A stretch of DNA of 64,000 nucleotides from contig NC_081408.1 of the NCBI RefSeq assembly GCF_030272615.1, positions 611,943,673-612,007,672 of the forward strand. Reading direction: 5' to 3'. Source of the DNA: Cryptomeria japonica (lineage: Eukaryota; Streptophyta; Pinopsida; Cupressales; Cupressaceae). Shown here piece by piece: positions 23,107 to 34,049 of the stretch. The position numbers were made by a program, and so were the translations under genes. The notes under the pieces were generated by a model. The model searched no databases and was not told where the DNA came from. It saw only the letters and a list, made by a program, of their open reading frames with translations. The stretch's first letter is position 1. The number at the start of each line of letters is the position of its first letter.

Positions 23107-24864
23107 ATGCCTGTAGAGTATGGTATACATGGACAAAATATATATTGTGTTCCTCAACATGAATCTATACCAAGTGGTCCATATGCACAACATCACTATA
23201 GACCTCCTCCATATGAACATGTGTATGATCAATATCATCCATATATGCAACATGCTCCTCATCCAATTGGTGCCTTAAGCATGGGGTATGGTCCAAGAAG
23301 TCGATCTCCACCTAAGAGCAATTTGGAGCAACAAATCAGGGACTTACAAAAGAAAATGGAGGACATAAATACACCAAAGCCAATATACACAATGAGAGAC
23401 ATATGTCCCTATCCATTTGACAAAAGCATTCCAATGCCTCCATTTCCTACACACTTTGTGACGGCTAAGTTTGATAAGTATAGAGGAAAAGGGGATCCTA
23501 AGGCAAACATAAGATTGTTTTTCACAACTTGCATTGAGGTAGCAGCAAAAGAGACATATTTGATGAGATTATTCCCACAAAGCCTAGGTGATCAAGCTAT
23601 GGAATGGTTCTCCCAACTCCCACTTGGTATTAAGTCATGGGGTGACTTAGCAGAGGCATTTATTCAACATTTCTCCTACAATATAGAGACAGACATATCA
23701 GTCACTACTTTGTGCAACACCAAGCAAAAAGAGGGAGAGTCTTTTGCATCATTTTTACAAAGATGGAGGAATCTAGCCAGGAGATGCTCTTATGAAATTC
23801 AACAAAAACAAATGGTAGAAATGTTCACCCAGAACGTTAACAAAGACATTGGCTATGATCTAAGGAAAGCTTGTTTGTCCACCTTCAAGGACGTCATTGA
23901 AAAAGGCTTAGCGACAGAAAAGGTCCTAATTGAACAAGAAGTCATTAAGATATTCAAGGAAAACAAAGATGACTTTAAAGGAAAAGATAAGCCAAGATTT
24001 TGGAATAAAAACAAGAACACAGTCAATGATGGTGTTGTTGATGCCAACACAGTGCGACCCAAATTCATCTTTTCGAGATCAAGTTCTACAAACAATCAAG
24101 TGAATATTCAAACAACTTCCAAATCACGAAGGAAGTACACTCCATTGGGAGAACCACTTGAGTCAGTTTTCAAAAAGCTAGTGGCAAACAAGGTAATCAC
24201 AGTTCCAGATTTTTCTCCATATGATTCAAAGATTAAACCAAATTGGTGGAATGATGATGAGTATTGTGAATTTCATAAGAGCAAGGGTCATAAGACAGGA
24301 AATTGTCATCGACTGAAGAACATCATACAAGATCTCACTGATAGAGGTGACATTGAGATTGAGGGACACTCATCCAATCAAGAACATGAAATGTTTAAGG
24401 AACCATTCCCAAAGCATGACAAAGGAAAAACTAAAGCCACAGATGATCAAACCAACTATACTAGAGCATCCTACAACTATGATTCAACTATCAATCACAT
24501 CTCGATGGACAATTACGTCTCTACCATTATCATCAAGGACAAAAACCCTGAGAATTCTACCCAGAGAACCAAGATTGTCCTAAGAGGTGTTGGATCTTCT
24601 TCCAAACCTACCTCTGAATGTAATGTCACAACTCGTCGAGGTAAATTCACTTTGCAAGGTGCTCCAGCCAAAAACACCACTTCTTCATCAACTAAGCCTG
24701 AATATGACCTTGTAGAACAGTTAGGGAAGACACCCACGCTCATCTCCATCCTTGAGCTCTTACGCATATCCCCCGCACATAAAGCTATTCTTGACAAAAT
24801 CTTGAGAGACACTGCCATTCCTACTGATCTGAACGTGGACCAGTTTCAAGCCATGGTGGGATAG
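23107..24864 (+). pseudogene. gag, duplicated copy lacking the N-terminus (unit 2)
   Basis: 585 open codons, nearly identical to the unit 1 gag from MPVEYGIHGQN onward, with the Retrotrans_gag domain and the YCEFHKSKGHKTGNC finger. The region before it (22,891-23,060) is antisense PMD sequence, so the copy has lost the gag start and the 5' leader. A few substitutions separate it from unit 1 (for example a Ser-to-Cys change in the SSKPTSE segment). It ends in the same TAG. Confidence 0.88.
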
Positions 24865-25341
24865 CTTTCTGTTCCATATTCCCTTACATTCACAGAAGCC
24901 GATGATGCCTCTATAAGTCAGCCACATAATGCACCACTACATGTTGAAGCCTTCATACACAAACATCGAATAAAACGAGTCCTGATAGATGGAGGAGAAG
25001 GTCTAAACATTTGTATATTGAGCAGTATTAAACAATTGGGATATTCTGATAAAGTTGTGAATTCTACAAATCATATCACCATCAAGGCATATGATGATGA
25101 AGAGCGTTCGTCCAAAGGCACAATCACCTTACCTCTTAGAATTGGGCTAGTTACAAAGGATGTGGTTTGTCATGTCCTTGATCTAGAGCTTACATACAAC
25201 ATATTGCTAGGATGTCCATGGATTCATGAGATGAGCGTAGTCCCATCTACATATCATCGATGTATCAAGTTTCCACAAAATGGAGTTGAAGTCACCAACA
25301 AAGCTGACCCAAACCCATTCATATATTGCAACAATATATAG
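24865..25341 (+). pseudogene. Retropepsin-like protease, unit 2
   Basis: Copy of 18,348-18,824. The catalytic loop here reads LIDGGEGLNI instead of LIDGGAGLNI, placing Glu right after the D-G-G core, which would probably disturb the active site. It is bounded by the same two in-frame TAG codons. Confidence 0.82.
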
Positions 25342-26538
25342 TCAAGATCAGAAATAACAATCCCAATCAATCAAGAAGTTGTTCCTTCATTAGCATATGT
25401 GGATCCAGAATCATTGAAAGCTTCTACATCCAAACAATCAGAGCTGAAAGAAAAGTTCAAGTTTAAAGACATGGGATGTGGTGAGTATATCTTTCATGTT
25501 GATCAACTCCCACTATCTCCTAAGAGATTTAATCGACAAGAACAGTCTACAAGCAAATTCCAATGTCAAGGAATTGGGTTTGAACCACCTAGTGTTGTGG
25601 CTACTAAGTCTAAATGCAAATCTCCTTTAGTGGTGAAAGCATCTCTTGATATCAATAGTCATAAGAGTGGTTCCAACAAAGAATCTATTGAGCGTATCGC
25701 CAACCCTCTTGAAAACTCACATAGCTTTACCATATCATCCACTCATTCCATTTCCACTCCACTTCCAGACTTCGATCAACAAGAATCACAAAAGCCCTTA
25801 GTCATTGGGGATCAAGAATCAAGCTTTGAAAAGAAAAATCTAAAAGTCAAAAATAAAGTAAAGTCCTTCAATCCAAATCAAAATCAAAAGCTATTGGACT
25901 CTGCAAAAATCAAAGTCAAGGATAAAACTCCTATAAAAGAAAAAGAACAAGAGTTGATCTCCCCTAATATCAAAATAACTGGGGGCAAAAGCTCTAAAAT
26001 TTTAAATCAAAAAGCATACTTGTTGATCCTATGTCTCCATCATGCTATCCTACTTTCACTTCTTTTCACAATCATAAGCCTTCATCACTCATCCACTTGT
26101 TTCACACATCCTTTCCCTTCTAGCGATACATCATGGACCTTTAATGGAGCTTCCTCAAGGGAATTTTTTATCAGGGATGCCCAAACTTCTTTAGGTGACA
26201 CGCATATGGGTCTATGTAGTCCACACACTAGTAATTCTATCTCAGTTCCTTTATCAAGGAAGACAAACACTCAAGCTACACATCATTCAATCAAGGAACA
26301 ATGCAGCTACAATCCTAAGGTTAAGCCTTGCACATTTGAGGTAGGTGACTTGGTTCTCAGAGAAAACCCCAAAAATCAGCAAGATAGAGAGAAGAAGGGC
26401 AAGTTCGAACCAAACTGGCTTGGTCCTTACATCATTACAGCAGCATATGGATCTAGGGTATATCAGCTCTCAACTACAGAAGGTGAACCTTTGGAGGATC
26501 CTATCAACAGCATGCACCTTCGCAGGTTCTACACATAG
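25342..26538 (+). pseudogene. Pol remnant with integrase C-terminus, unit 2
   Basis: Copy of 18,825-20,021 with the same Lys/Ser-rich linker, hydrophobic segment and integrase tail (FEVGDLVLRENP, KFEPNWLGPYIIT). Small differences include FILR to LVLR and DSEKK to DREKK; the unit 2 reading LVLR is closer to the usual family pattern. Confidence 0.82.
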
Positions 26539-28191
26539 CTCTTTGGAATATCCTCATTCAAAAATACAAAAAAATTCAAAAATTTAAAAAATACAAAAAA
26601 AATTATAAAACAAAACAAAAAAAAAAGGTTGAAAAATCAAAAAAAGTAAAGAGAAATAACTTCGTCCAATGGTGAAAACCACTTCAGTGGTGCCCTGGGC
26701 AAGTACCATGGTAAAAACTGGGTCACCAACACCATGCATAGAGACATTGCTCCTCCCTCTTTCAGGATTCACTTTCATCCTTTCACTTTGCACACACTCA
26801 CAACCTATTCATTAATAATAAACTTACCCATTCCCATTATGGCTTGTTATTGATCTACCCAAGATTGGTTAGCCATTTATAATAAACCTCCCTTTTCGTC
26901 TCCCTTTCCATCCATAATAAATCAGCTCCTATCTGTGGCTAAGGCAAATCCTACGTCTAGTGATGGGTGTGGAACTGAGAACATCACATGTTTTGAGGAG
27001 TACAGTTTCTTCCAGTTTCTTCAGTCTATCTGTGCACAATCCGCAATAAAGCAACATTTGCATCAAAGATCCACAATAAAGTTTCATCTTCTCCACAATA
27101 AAGTATCAGTTTCATGGATTTAGTCAGTTTTAGATGAGAAACAATAGCAACAATGGGCTTCAACAAATCAAATCTTTCAACAGACTCAGATAACATATGG
27201 TTCAGTATTATCTATCTTTTCTGTGAAAGTAAAACATTGTGACCACAATCAAATAAGACTTATACAAGTGACAAGAGACACTAAACTTGAGGACTATAGT
27301 GGATGTTGGTGTCAAGTCTTGGTTTTCTTTTCATTTTATCTTTTGGTGACATGTCTTTTAGCTTTTTCAGGATGTCTCTGACTAGAGATTTTATCTCCAA
27401 GATGTCTTTGACTAGAAAGGTGAGGATGGGGTATCATCGCCTATTTGTATTTGCTGTCTGTGGATTGTCTCTTAGGAATGCTATGACTTGTCCAAGGATA
27501 TGAGGACACTGTGAGTCTAGTGTGAACTGGGGCATTCCTTGTTTGTGATTGTCTTATCTCCATGCAAACAGGTACAATGACTTTCTGGGTTGAACATATG
27601 CCTCGATTGTCATAACCTACTTGCCATAATAAAGCTCAATGATAATAACGCACAAGAAGCTCTTTCACTTTCATATCTTTTGTCTTTCATCCCCCTTTCT
27701 TGATTCACTTCCATCATCCTTCTCAAGTCTGCGTAGCCTGCTATCACATGACTGAGTATAATGACACACGAAAAACATTTGCATTTCATGTAGTTTCACC
27801 TGCATTACCACATATAAGAATTTCATACATACATATAGATATCACAATGGCATCACACCCTACACACAACACATGTTAGCACAATTTACATTTGCATTGT
27901 CATATCATACATTCACATTTGCATCATGCTTACACATAAAACATAAAAGAACAAAAATATTGCATTGCATCATATACATATTTGCATCCATATCATAAGC
28001 ATCACATAAGAACATCTCATCACATAGGTACACATGCATATAGCTACCGCAAAGATGAATCATCTCATATATATATATATAAAGTGTCATGATACAATGA
28101 TGTCAAAATCATATGGCTACAATCACCCGAAGGTGTCTACATCATCATACAAAAAATGGTACAATACTGATACATACGGAGCCCTCTATGG
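26539..28191. other. Spacer between integrase end and PMD gene, unit 2
   Basis: Copy of 20,022-21,621: A-rich start, AATAAA-type words, short (AT)n near 28,068. No gene seen. Confidence 0.5.
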
Positions 28192-30141
28192 CTATGATGA
28201 ACTCCCTCCCTCAGAGCTGCTTGGCCTCGATGGAATCTGAGCCCCTGAAGGACCCGCCCTAGGATCATCCCTCCTGTCCCCTCTATATGGTGGTGGTGGA
28301 GCACCCATAACCCCACCACTAGATGCCTGTCTCCTCCGGCTCCCTCCCGTAGCTATCGCTATCCGCGATGGTCTATGGAACATCCTCGCCCGCTGATCCA
28401 CTAGAACTGCACCATAATAGAGATCTCGCCAGTAGGTATATCCAGCCCCTGTGTCCTCTGCTGCCTGCCTCCCAACCCTCAGTGCAGTCTTAGCCTCTGT
28501 GTAGCGCTGAATGGCCTGGTCTCGCTCTCGCTCAGTATCTCTGAGCCACCTCCTGAGCTTATCCCTCTCCCTCTCTAGGTCCTAGATCTCATCTGCCTAT
28601 CCCTGGCAGATCTCCCTCAACTCCGTCAGCTCATCCTCCTCTGCCTCGGCCCCCTATGGCTCTACCTGTGGCTCTCCCTATATGAGTGCCTGCCCCTGTG
28701 CCTATACCTGTACTGGTGCCTATCCCTATATCTGTCCTTGTACCTGTCCCTATACTTGCACCTGTTTGGGACCCTGTGTTGCTAGCACCTGTAGCAGTAA
28801 TCCACTACGACCTCTCACCACCCGAGCCTGCCTGTCCTCTCCACCCTCCCTTCGTGGTGCCACCCTCCTCTCTCCAACTGCCCCTCTCCTCCTCCATCAG
28901 CCTTTGCCCCCATCATCTCCATCATCATCACCATCCCCACCACCATCTCCATCTAGTATCTCCCCTGGATCTGTCAGGCGTGGGAGTGGATGCTCGGTCT
29001 AGTATGCTGTGTACTCGACATCCATGCTGGCATCCTCAATCTCTGGCCACATGTCCTAGGGTAGGGGCATCATCTCTACTAGCTGTGTAACAGCCTGATC
29101 ATATGATAATAGGGGCCCAAACTGTGCCTGATCTCTGATAGTCTGTGCATACATGTTTGAACCCTGTGGCATCCGCTAGAGCCTGCCGAACTGCCTGCCC
29201 ATCCTATCTACTAGCTGCCTCTCCAGTACATAGGGCATCCACCCAATCAGGTACCTTCTCTGGAAGGTGTAGGGTAGCTCTACCGCATCATCCTCCCACT
29301 GCTCACATCCCAGGTACGACCTCCATATCACCATATCAATGTCATCAATCACCCGTCGCCAGTGCTCTAACCTACCAATCTATGGTTGTGAAGTGATCAT
29401 GTCCTACAAGTGTACAAAACTGCATCCGTGACCTCTACCCCTGAAATGTATCGGTCTCCTCACTGGCAGATGCTCATAGGACCACACCTGTAACAATGTG
29501 ACCCCACAACCCAATCCCACTGACTCGTGGTACACAAACTGATGCAGCTCATAATACAGGTGTGCTAGCACACACGGTCCCCAGGCATATCTGGTGTGTT
29601 GTGTCACCAGTGTCTCCAATGCACCTCCCCAACCCACAGCCAACCCTCATGTCGCTCTATTAGGACACAAGAACCCACTAATCGCTCCTCCTATCACTGC
29701 TGGTAGTGCTAATCCTGCAGCTGTCATGGTGTCCCAAGCCACATGTCCTGCCCTCATCTCCAATCCTGGGTCCTAGAACACTCATCTCAGGGCCTCCCTG
29801 TCTCCATCTCGATCGTAGGGAATCAGCTCCCCATTGATCGGTATCCTTAGGATCCTATATACATCCTCCAATGTGACTGTCATCTCCCCCATCGGTAAAT
29901 GGAAAGTACAAGTCTCCAAGTGCCATCTCTCCGCCAGTGCAGTTAGTAGTCCCATGTTCGCCCGAAACTTAGGCACATACAAAATATGTCTCAGCCCCAT
30001 AGCCTCAATCGCAGCTCGGTCCTCAAAGGTCAGCTCAAGTCACAATCTCTGCGTCGACGGGAATCTCTCCCATGACTCCAACATAGGCAAATACTCCTGC
30101 AGTCAAGCAAATCAATCATGTCAGTCATAGTGTTATTCACT

Positions 30142-30443
30142 ATTCATCACAAAATGCTACTTTTTTATCTAAGTGCATATGGTACTCTATCCTAGTAACA
30201 CTCACTGTTCATCACAGAGTGTTGCTATCTATCCTAGTGGTACTCATTGTTTATCACAAAGTACTACGTGTTTTGCACTCCCTGTTCATCACAAAGTGCT
30301 ACTCACATTTGCACTCCTTGTTCATCACAAAGTGCTACTCACATTTGCACTCAGTGTTCATCACAAAGTGCTGCTCATATTTTAGTACTCCCTGTTTATC
30401 ACAAAGTACTATGTCTTGGTACTCACTGTTCATCACAAAGTGC
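30142..30443. repeat. TTCATCACAAAGTRCTAC tandem repeat in PMD intron
   Basis: Eight copies of a TTCATCACAAAGTGCTAC-like word at about 30142, 30207, 30249, 30284, 30319, 30355, 30394 and 30429, mostly 35-42 bp apart, joined by variable CACTCC-type spacers. A longer imperfect duplication follows (30,471-30,540 and 30,578-30,650, both beginning GCTTGAGTG). Confidence 0.85.
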
Positions 30444-30680
30444 CTTGATCTATCCTATCCTAGGGCCTATGCTTGAGTGAATCCTCTTGAGTAGTTTCCT
30501 AATTGGCAACGTATGTTCTATCATAGAATTATCAATCCTAGCCCTATTTTCTATTCTAGTCTTCCCTAGAGGACCTGCTTGAGTGTATCCTCTCAGCAGC
30601 TTATCTAATCGACAACGTATGTTCATCACAGAACTGCCAATTTGACCTAGAAGACACAAATTCACATTTTTTGGACATAA

Positions 30681-30945
30681 ACGCGTTTTCCTGACATAAA
30701 CACGCTTGAAGACTGCATAAATGTGCCTAAAAAACACGACGCGCCTGAAAAACATAGACGTGCCTATGCTCTGCACAGATGCGCCTGCGCGACATAGACG
30801 TGCCTTCTTGGCATAGATACGCCTACATAGCACAGATGCAGCCGCATTTGACACAGACACGTTTTCCATCACAAACGCGCCTGGCACAAACACAGACGCG
30901 CCTAGCGAGCATAGACGTGCCTGGCACCAATGCAAATGTGCCTAG
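30681..30945 (-). repeat. Phased GCGTCTGTG array, inverted, in the PMD intron
   Basis: Fourteen copies of ACAGACGCGCC-like sequence on the plus strand, that is GGCGCGTCTGTG on the minus strand. Aligned positions are 30681, 30700, 30721, 30739, 30758, 30779, 30798, 30817, 30836, 30857, 30875, 30896, 30915 and 30936, giving spacing of 18-21 bp with frequent 19/21 alternation. The core is the same as in the gag leader arrays but in opposite orientation. Confidence 0.85.
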
Positions 30946-31124
30946 ATGTTTTTGACATTTTTTGGACCCTAACCTAGAGTGCATTTATTACACTACCTAG
31001 CATGCATTAATGACAACAATAAATGCATCAAAGTACTAAGAGGTTTTGTGGTACTTACTAGCTCTCCTGCCTCTACTGGCCTCTAGAATCAGCGAACGTG
31101 GTCGAATCTGTGAACAAAGGCCAT

Positions 31125-31460
31125 CGCTGCTGACTGTTGTTGCTTTATTTTCGCTTTGCACTCTGCTCTCGCAGATGTGTGGATGACAATGAGGATGTTT
31201 TCCCCTCGTGGTCTATCTTATAGACTACCCTAGCTCTCATCCTAGCCCTCATTTCTTGAGTCAATCTTCATTTTCCCATGACTCTATCACTTTATTCGGT
31301 CAGTGCATTCTATCCCATCTTTCTTATCGAGAGATTGTCTGCGATCTTTTCAGACATTTTCATCCAATCTCTCAAGGGGGCATATTATTTCCATCTTGGG
31401 GAAACTCTGTATCAGTTCATATTATCTTCTTTGAAACAACGCGACAAGCCGCATTGTCTC
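31125..31460 (+). other. 3' untranslated region before the polypurine tract
   Basis: About 340 bp between the antisense PMD start and the 3' LTR. It should contain the antisense promoter, but no clear TATA box was found. Open frames here show no domain. Confidence 0.4.
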
Positions 31461-31474
31461 AAAGAGGGGCAAAA
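31461..31474 (+). other. Polypurine tract of the 19.4-kb element
   Basis: AAAGAGGGGCAAAA immediately precedes the 3' LTR start TGTAGACACC. Confidence 0.85.
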
Positions 31475-32239
31475 TGTAGACACCTAAAATTGTCATGTCT
31501 AATTAAATAAATATTTTATTTATTTAATTATCTAAGCTTAATTCTTCTATTAATTAAATAAATATTTATTTATTTAATTAATTCATTTATCCTCTTCTAG
31601 CCTTATTTCTCATTTAAATAAATACATTTATTTATTTAAACTATCGTTTTCCTAAATTAAATAAATATCTTATTTATTTAATTGATCCCACTTCCTCTAT
31701 TAATTAAATAAATCTTTATTTATTTAATTAATTCATTAGCCTTTTCTACCCATGACATATGTCATTCATCTCTTAATTCATACACTACCTACCCCTTTCA
31801 TTATTTTATTATTTTTTTTACCTACCCTCTAATCATAGCCGACCTCCTTTTACACCTCTCAATCTTATCCTTCTGTTTTTTATAGTGTCTTCTATATAAG
31901 GAGATGCTTCCTTCATTATCAAAACCCTAATCAATTTATGCACTTGACTACACTACGCTTTTGAGCATATGTGATCCTACTTGCAACCACATTCCGTTCT
32001 TTGTTGAACTCTTGTGCACATAAAATCTGAGAGCAAATACATCAAACAAGATCAATGGAGATCCAAACCCTATTGGACATGAGATGGTATAATCTTTGTG
32101 ATTTCATTTGATTTGCATTGTCTTAGGTAATCTTCATATGTTATGGTGGATCTTTGTTGTTGTTAGGCTAGGGTTTTGTGGTTGAATTCATTTAGCCTTT
32201 CAATATTGTTATTATTGTTATCCATTTTCAGCATATACA
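31475..32239 (+). repeat. 3' LTR of the 19.4-kb element
   Basis: 765 bp matching 12,857-13,636, with about 16 substitutions and one ~15-bp deletion (GATAGGAAGAATG region). It has the same palindromic AT units and a TATA box at 31,892. It ends CATATACA and is followed by the GTATC duplication. Confidence 0.95.
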
Positions 32240-32880
32240 GTATCATCTCTATTCTTTATTCTATCATCTCTTTTCTTTTCTTTTTTCATCTATATTTTCT
32301 GCATATTTCTCCCTCGTGTTTTCCTCCAAAACCAACAATCTATATATAGTGATCAAATCTGTATTAATTCCTATTTTCGAGCCAATCTCTCATAGTAGTG
32401 GATTGATTTATTGGTATCTAAGTGACACCACACATTTTTTAACTGCAACATCATAGTCCTAAATGGTTTCGAACCCTTATGTGTTCTCCATGCAATGATA
32501 TTCATTATCTACTATCTGACACCAAACTGCTCAAGTCATTAAGTTCATTATTTTGGTATTATTATGTGGGCTAGGCAATTGCTTAGTCAATATTACTATC
32601 GACTCCCACTACTATCAATGAAGTTTGTTAGCTTCCCATGCACCACTATTGGTATGCAGATTAGTTTGCATGCAATGTGATGCTTATTCTAACGGTTTTC
32701 AACCACGTTGATTAGTTGATATTCAACTTGAACTCTAAGTTTTATTTGTAGCATGGTTGATTAATACTAATTTCACTTTACAATAGTTTCTAAGTCTCTA
32801 CGATGCCAAGTCGACTTCCCTCATATCATGCATGTTTTGTCAACTATGACTTGCAGTGATAACCTACCACCATATTGGAT
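32240..32880. other. Right flank of the 19.4-kb element
   Basis: AT-rich DNA that continues the sequence interrupted at 12,856. No gene or repeat recognised. Confidence 0.4.
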
Positions 32881-32887
32881 AGATTGC

Positions 32888-33834
<947 letters not shown>

Positions 33835-34049
33835 CCACTTGGAAGAGACATCGTCCTGATGTCTTATTATCTATTAATAAGCACATAGTATCATAGAATA
33901 TTAACCATATATTATAGTCTCAAATCAAAACATAAACAATAACAATAGCATCCATGCTATCCAAGTTCACAACATGTAAATCAAATCAGAGTACCAAGGT
34001 ATCTCATGCACTAAGAAAATACTACTCTAAGAAAGTAAATGAGGAAAAT

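Larger units (their letters stand above)
23062..29574. repeat. Internal tandem duplication, unit 2 (6,513 bp)
   Basis: Second copy of 16,545-23,061, with small indels such as a shorter (AT)n near 28,068. Directly abuts unit 1. Confidence 0.95.
28192..31124 (-). pseudogene. Antisense plant mobile domain (PMD) gene, two exons, complete but stop-ridden
   Basis: Exon 1 (31,124-31,059) starts GCGATGGCC and reads MAFVHRFDHVR..., ending at a GTAAGT donor. Exon 2 starts at 30,096 after TTGACTGCAG; both junctions are phase 0. Exon 2 begins EYLPMLESWERFPSTQRL and carries PMD hallmarks: LLTALAERWHLETCTFHLP, MGEMTVTLEDVYRILRIP, AWGPCVLAHLYYEL and GVTLLQVWSYEHLPVRRP. A Gly/Asp-rich stretch and a C-terminal coiled coil follow. 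PMD proteins (MAIN/MAIL1 relatives) occur in hosts and in transposons; the molecular role of the mobile versions is unclear. More than ten stops (mostly TAG where Gln is likely) and at least one frameshift make it non-coding now. The 962-bp intron holds two repeat arrays. Confidence 0.82.
12857..32239 (+). mobile_element. Complete 19.4-kb non-autonomous Ty3/gypsy (Tat-like) element with antisense PMD gene
   Basis: Two direct LTRs (12,857-13,636 and 31,475-32,239), both TGTAGACACC...CATATACA, are flanked by identical 5-bp GTATC duplications. A PBS follows the left LTR and a polypurine tract precedes the right one. Inside are gag, a protease and a C-terminal integrase end, but no reverse transcriptase, RNase H or integrase core, so it must have relied on enzymes from another element. 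A PMD gene lies antisense between the integrase end and the 3' LTR; extra antisense ORFs are known in Tat-lineage elements. Internal positions 16,545-23,061 are repeated at 23,062-29,574. The LTRs differ by about 16 substitutions and one ~15-bp indel (hand count, ~2%). Confidence 0.92.

Noticed and set aside
30142-30443. CRISPR-like spaced repeat
   Set aside because: Eukaryotic context, variable spacing, diverged repeats and no cas genes.
30450-30935. 161-codon minus-strand frame rich in RLC and VSV words
   Set aside because: Lies in the PMD intron and simply follows the phased repeat array.
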